Positions 35,212-38,412 of a stretch of DNA of 38,412 nt are shown piece by piece. The notes below the pieces were generated by a model. That model was not told the DNA's origin. It saw nothing but the letters and a program-made list of their open reading frames with translations, and did not search any database. Each line of letters starts with the position of its first letter. Position 1 is the first letter of the stretch. Source of the DNA: a bacterium. Lineage in GTDB: Bacteria > Patescibacteriota > Minisyncoccia > Minisyncoccales > DAOWIS01. The position numbers and the translations under genes were made by a program. Location: contig DAOWIS010000043.1 of NCBI GenBank assembly GCA_030640805.1, positions 1-38,412 on the forward strand, written 5' to 3'.

Positions 35212-36363
35212 ATGGGAGCATATAGCGAATACCTAAATAAGCAATTAGATTTTCAAGGGATAACGGATGAACGTAAAAAGCAGCTTGGAATAATTTCTAA
35301 ACTTCGGGGGGATAGAGACATTTTAGTATATGCGGCAGACCTCAATAAAAGGACAGACTTAATTTCAATAAATTATTCAGATTTATTACCAATCAGCGAT
35401 CAATTATCAAACCTAACGGGAAAAAAAATCGATCTAATCATTGAGACCCCTGGTGGTTCCGGTGAGGTGGCAGAAGATATAGTGAAATTATTACATGATA
35501 AATACGATGATGTAGGCATTATCATCCCCGGATGGGCAAAGAGCGCCGGGACAATTATTGCGATGTCTGGCAACGAGATTTTAATGGGCTCGATTTCTGC
35601 CTTGGGCCCAATAGATGCTCAATTAACCTGGCAGGGTAAGCATTTTTCTGCCCATGCGCTTTTAGAGGGATTAAAGAAAATTAAAAAAGAAATAGAAGAT
35701 ACTGGAGTATTGAATAAAGCCTATATTCCCATTTTGCAAGGTATTTCCCCCGGCGAAATAGAAAATGCGGAAAATGCCTTGGGTTTTGCAGAAGAATTAG
35801 TTGAAAAATGGCTTATTGAATATAAATTCAAAAATTGGAATGTTCATTCAGGTAACAAAAAAACGGTAACTCTCAAAGAAAAAAAAGAGAGGGCCAAAGA
35901 AATAGCTGCAAAGTTATGTGATCACGGATACTGGAAAACGCATGCGAGATCGATCAAATTAAAAAATCTCGAGGAAATGAAAGTTAAAATAATAGATTAT
36001 ACTCAAGACTCACCCCTAAACGATGCAATAATGAGATATTATACTCTTTTGCAAATGACATTTGGGACTAATATCTATAAAGTATTTGAAACTCAAAATT
36101 CCCAAATTTATCGTTTTATGGCACAGGGTATTCCACAACCTAATCCAGTGAGCGCCAAGAATGTCATCATTGATTTCGTGTGTCATAAATGTAAAAAACA
36201 TTCAAAAATCCAAGCCAATTTAGAAGGGAATCAACCATTGCAGCAGGGTTGTTCTGAATTTCCCAAAGACAATAAATACAAATGTCCACATTGCCAGACA
36301 GAAAACAATTTGTTTAAACTTAGGAGGCAAATCGAGGCTCAAACTAAAAAAACAATAATATAA
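35212..36363 (+). CDS. SDH-type/ClpP-like serine proteinase with C-terminal zinc ribbon
   Basis: IDLIIETPGGSGEVAEDIV, GWAKSAGTIIAMSGNEILMG, ALGPIDAQL; C-terminal CHKCKKH...KCPHCQTE. Confidence 0.82.
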   Translation: MGAYSEYLNKQLDFQGITDERKKQLGIISKLRGDRDILVYAADLNKRTDLISINYSDLLPISDQLSNLTGKKIDLIIETPGGSGEVAEDIVKLLHDKYDDVGIIIPGWAKSAGTIIAMSGNEILMGSISALGPIDAQLTWQGKHFSAHALLEGLKKIKKEIEDTGVLNKAYIPILQGISPGEIENAENALGFAEELVEKWLIEYKFKNWNVHSGNKKTVTLKEKKERAKEIAAKLCDHGYWKTHARSIKLKNLEEMKVKIIDYTQDSPLNDAIMRYYTLLQMTFGTNIYKVFETQNSQIYRFMAQGIPQPNPVSAKNVIIDFVCHKCKKHSKIQANLEGNQPLQQGCSEFPKDNKYKCPHCQTENNLFKLRRQIEAQTKKTII

Positions 36364-36368
36364 AACAT

Positions 36369-36554
36369 ATGACTGATAACTTCGAAATAATTTATAAGGA
36401 GCTCAAAAAAATAGACCAGTCGCAAGACAATCAAGGTTCTTTAGTGGTAGACGAAGATGAAAAGAGTTCTGCCGAAATCAATGAAATTGCAGAGTTGAGA
36501 CGCATGATATTAGAGCTTAATGACCCCGAACCCTACACATACACTTCATCTTAA
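36369..36554 (+). CDS. small acidic protein, unknown
   Basis: 61-aa ORF 5 nt downstream of the proteinase. Confidence 0.5.
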   Translation: MTDNFEIIYKELKKIDQSQDNQGSLVVDEDEKSSAEINEIAELRRMILELNDPEPYTYTSS

Positions 36555-36577
36555 AGGCCATTTATATTGTTTTCGAT

Positions 36578-36612
36578 CCCCTTAACAGTTGTTAGGGGGT
36601 TTGGCATTTTTA
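36578..36612 (+). terminator. intrinsic terminator
   Basis: CCCCTTAACA-GT-TGTTAGGGGG followed by T-rich DNA. Confidence 0.7.
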
Positions 36613-36634
36613 ACCTAAGCTACCCACCAAACAG

Positions 36635-36670
36635 GTTCTAACGTCGTCCAAGGGCCGTAGCCAGCGAATT
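36635..36670 (+). repeat. intergenic repeat copy 1
   Basis: GTTCTAACGTCGTCCAAGGGCCGTAGCCAGCGAATT. Confidence 0.65.
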
Positions 36671-36671
36671 T

Positions 36672-37388
36672 ATGGATTACAAAAAAGAAGATTGTAAAAA
36701 ACTCATTGAAAAATGGGAAAAAATTAACGAAAGACTATTAACCCATAGAATTTCTTATAGTGAAATCAAGAATTACAATCTTATGATGACGGAGGAATTG
36801 ATGAAAGGTGAATGTTTAGACTTTTTATCATCAGATAAAAGAAAAAAATTAGATGAATTAAAAATAGCTTGGCATTTTATTAGATACATTAATAAAGACA
36901 AGGGTAAAGATTTTTGTTTTCCTTATTATCCTCCAAAAGATGATGGAATAGATGCTTTATCTTGTAGAGAATCTGACCCAAAAGTTATATTAAAGATGCA
37001 AATTACGGCTGCCGATCCTGAATTAACTGCTGGTTTAGAGACTCCAAGTTTGACCGAGAAAGGTTTTCCAAGGGGAACTTTTTCAAAAGGCATTTCAAGA
37101 GTTACAAATAAATCCCCATTAGAAAGTTTTATTGAAAAAGCAATAAAATCTCCAATTTTAAAAAAATCAGCTAAAAGAAATTATGCTCCCGAATTTAAAA
37201 AAGATTTAATTATACTTCTGAATGGTTGGTATACTTTTTCAGATTCAGAAGACCATCTGATACACAGATTGAATTTTATAAGAAATCAAGGAAAAAAGTT
37301 TTTTCAGAATACAGGATTTAAAGAAATTTGGCTTGTTTATGACGATATTTCTTATAAACTATATCCGCAACTTAAATCTGGTATATAA
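36672..37388 (+). CDS. hypothetical protein
   Basis: 238-aa ORF between the two intergenic repeats. Confidence 0.75.
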   Translation: MDYKKEDCKKLIEKWEKINERLLTHRISYSEIKNYNLMMTEELMKGECLDFLSSDKRKKLDELKIAWHFIRYINKDKGKDFCFPYYPPKDDGIDALSCRESDPKVILKMQITAADPELTAGLETPSLTEKGFPRGTFSKGISRVTNKSPLESFIEKAIKSPILKKSAKRNYAPEFKKDLIILLNGWYTFSDSEDHLIHRLNFIRNQGKKFFQNTGFKEIWLVYDDISYKLYPQLKSGI

Positions 37389-37415
37389 ATATACTCATTT
37401 GACCTCTGGAATATA

Positions 37416-37448
37416 GTTCTAACGTCGTTCACGATGGCCAGCAAATTA
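37416..37448 (+). repeat. intergenic repeat copy 2
   Basis: GTTCTAACGTCGTTCACGATGGCCAGCAAATTA. Confidence 0.65.
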
Positions 37449-37608
37449 AGTTAAAAAGGTCACAACTGTAATAAAAAATAAAAGATAAAAAAAATGGGTA
37501 TAGGGTGGGCAAATAAAAAACGGCTTGAGAGAAAAGCAAGGAAAAGAAATAGAAACAAGGGCAAATCAAAGAAAAAATAAGATTTCTAAATTAATAAATC
37601 TTTTTGAT

Positions 37609-38193
37609 ATGCCTAAAGTAATTTTAGCTACAACCTCTCCTTATCGTATAGAAACATTTGGATATTTAGGTATCCCTTTTAATGCAGAAGGAAGTAATAC
37701 AGATGAATCTCAGGCAGAAAGAAATAATCCTGAAGAATTAGTAAAAAATCTTTCTAAGTTAAAAGCAGAAGCGATTGCTAAAAATCATTCTGATGCTATT
37801 GTAATTGGAATGGATTCCGTTGGTTTTTTTGATGGCCAAATTTTTGAGAAACCAAAATCAAAAGAAGAAGATTTCCAAAGATTAAAAGAACTTTCTGGAA
37901 ATAACCATCAATTTTATACAGGAGTCTATGTAGTGAATACAGCTACGAATAAGGCGATTTCAAAAGTTGTTAAAACAGAAGTTTTTATGAGGAATCTTTC
38001 AGAAAAAGAGATTAACAAATATCTTGATGAAGATCCTCATTTTAATACCTATGCTTTGGGTTATGATCCCATAAAGCACATCAGCTCGTCATTTATCCAA
38101 GGAATAGAGGGAAGTTATTATAACCTTTTGGGAGGTATTCCCTTAGAAACAATAGTTGAAATGCTAACAGAAGTTGGCTATAAAGAAGAATAA
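37609..38193 (+). CDS. Maf-family nucleotide pyrophosphatase
   Basis: MPKVILATTSPYRIETF, NTDES, AIVIGMDSVGFFDG, FYTGVYVVN; ATG at 37609 preferred. Confidence 0.85.
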   Translation: MPKVILATTSPYRIETFGYLGIPFNAEGSNTDESQAERNNPEELVKNLSKLKAEAIAKNHSDAIVIGMDSVGFFDGQIFEKPKSKEEDFQRLKELSGNNHQFYTGVYVVNTATNKAISKVVKTEVFMRNLSEKEINKYLDEDPHFNTYALGYDPIKHISSSFIQGIEGSYYNLLGGIPLETIVEMLTEVGYKEE

Positions 38194-38209
38194 TCTTAAA
38201 CTTTTTACT

Positions 38210-38412
38210 ATGAAAATTACAATTTGTGGTTCAATGTCAATTTTTGAAAAACTAAGAGAGATTGAGAAAAATCTTCTTGAATTTGGACATCAGGTCTTTA
38301 TGCCAGTCAATTTTGGAGTTGATTATTTAAATATTTCTAATGAGGATTTTGGTGAACTCAAAAAAGAAAAAAATGCGATTAAGGAACATTTTGAAAAAAT
38401 TAAACAATCAGA
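38210..38412 (+). CDS. 3'-truncated protein, nucleoside deoxyribosyltransferase-like N-terminus
   Basis: MKITICGSMSIFEKLREIEKNLLEFGHQVFMPV; runs off the window. Confidence 0.5.
   Translation, partial: MKITICGSMSIFEKLREIEKNLLEFGHQVFMPVNFGVDYLNISNEDFGELKKEKNAIKEHFEKIKQS

Noticed and set aside
1219-36201. Other short antisense or overlapping ORFs (1219, 3698, 5439, 5733, 7913, 9054, 9086, 9603, 12038, 13528, 14495, 19065, 21208, 21768, 22622, 32574, 33455, 33726, 34287, 34610, 36016)
   Set aside because: Shadow ORFs of recognised genes or spanning terminators; no support.
26290-38412. Second copy of the tRNA-Gln 3' end as the distal attachment site
   Set aside because: Looked for GGTTCGAATCCAAGCCCGGC and its complement by eye and did not find it, so the distal element boundary is not called.

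Overview
AT-rich window whose gene content, small proteins and DUF4012/MurJ/EPS genes look like a Patescibacteria (CPR) genome. This is an inference from gene content; no taxonomy was computed. 1-26.2 kb is mostly core: tpiA, pgk, a DHH phosphoesterase, an RNase H, RNase P RNA, an exopolysaccharide/glycosyltransferase cluster, a DUF4012 protein, murJ, lepA, an FtsB-like protein, two tRNAs, an MNT/HEPN pair, prfB with its +1 frameshift site, ftsE, ftsX and tRNA-Gln. From about 26.2 kb an accessory region begins: a large serine recombinase running antisense into tRNA-Gln, a phage-type Rep-like protein, small CPR mobile-element proteins, a methyltransferase fused to a nuclease-like domain, a transglutaminase-like protein with Cys-rich repeats, an SDH-type serine proteinase with a Zn ribbon, and Maf. 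The most interesting signals are: (1) a candidate diversity-generating-retroelement (DGR) type variable protein inside the glycosyltransferase cluster; (2) a dispersed family of degenerate 7-bp tandem repeats, many inside conserved genes, seen only in the core part; (3) self-contained transcription units with boxA-like leaders, one flanked by direct copies of a palindromic element and carrying a start-stop ATGTAA mini-ORF; (4) structured intergenic elements at about 10.1, 27.9 and 31.75 kb.
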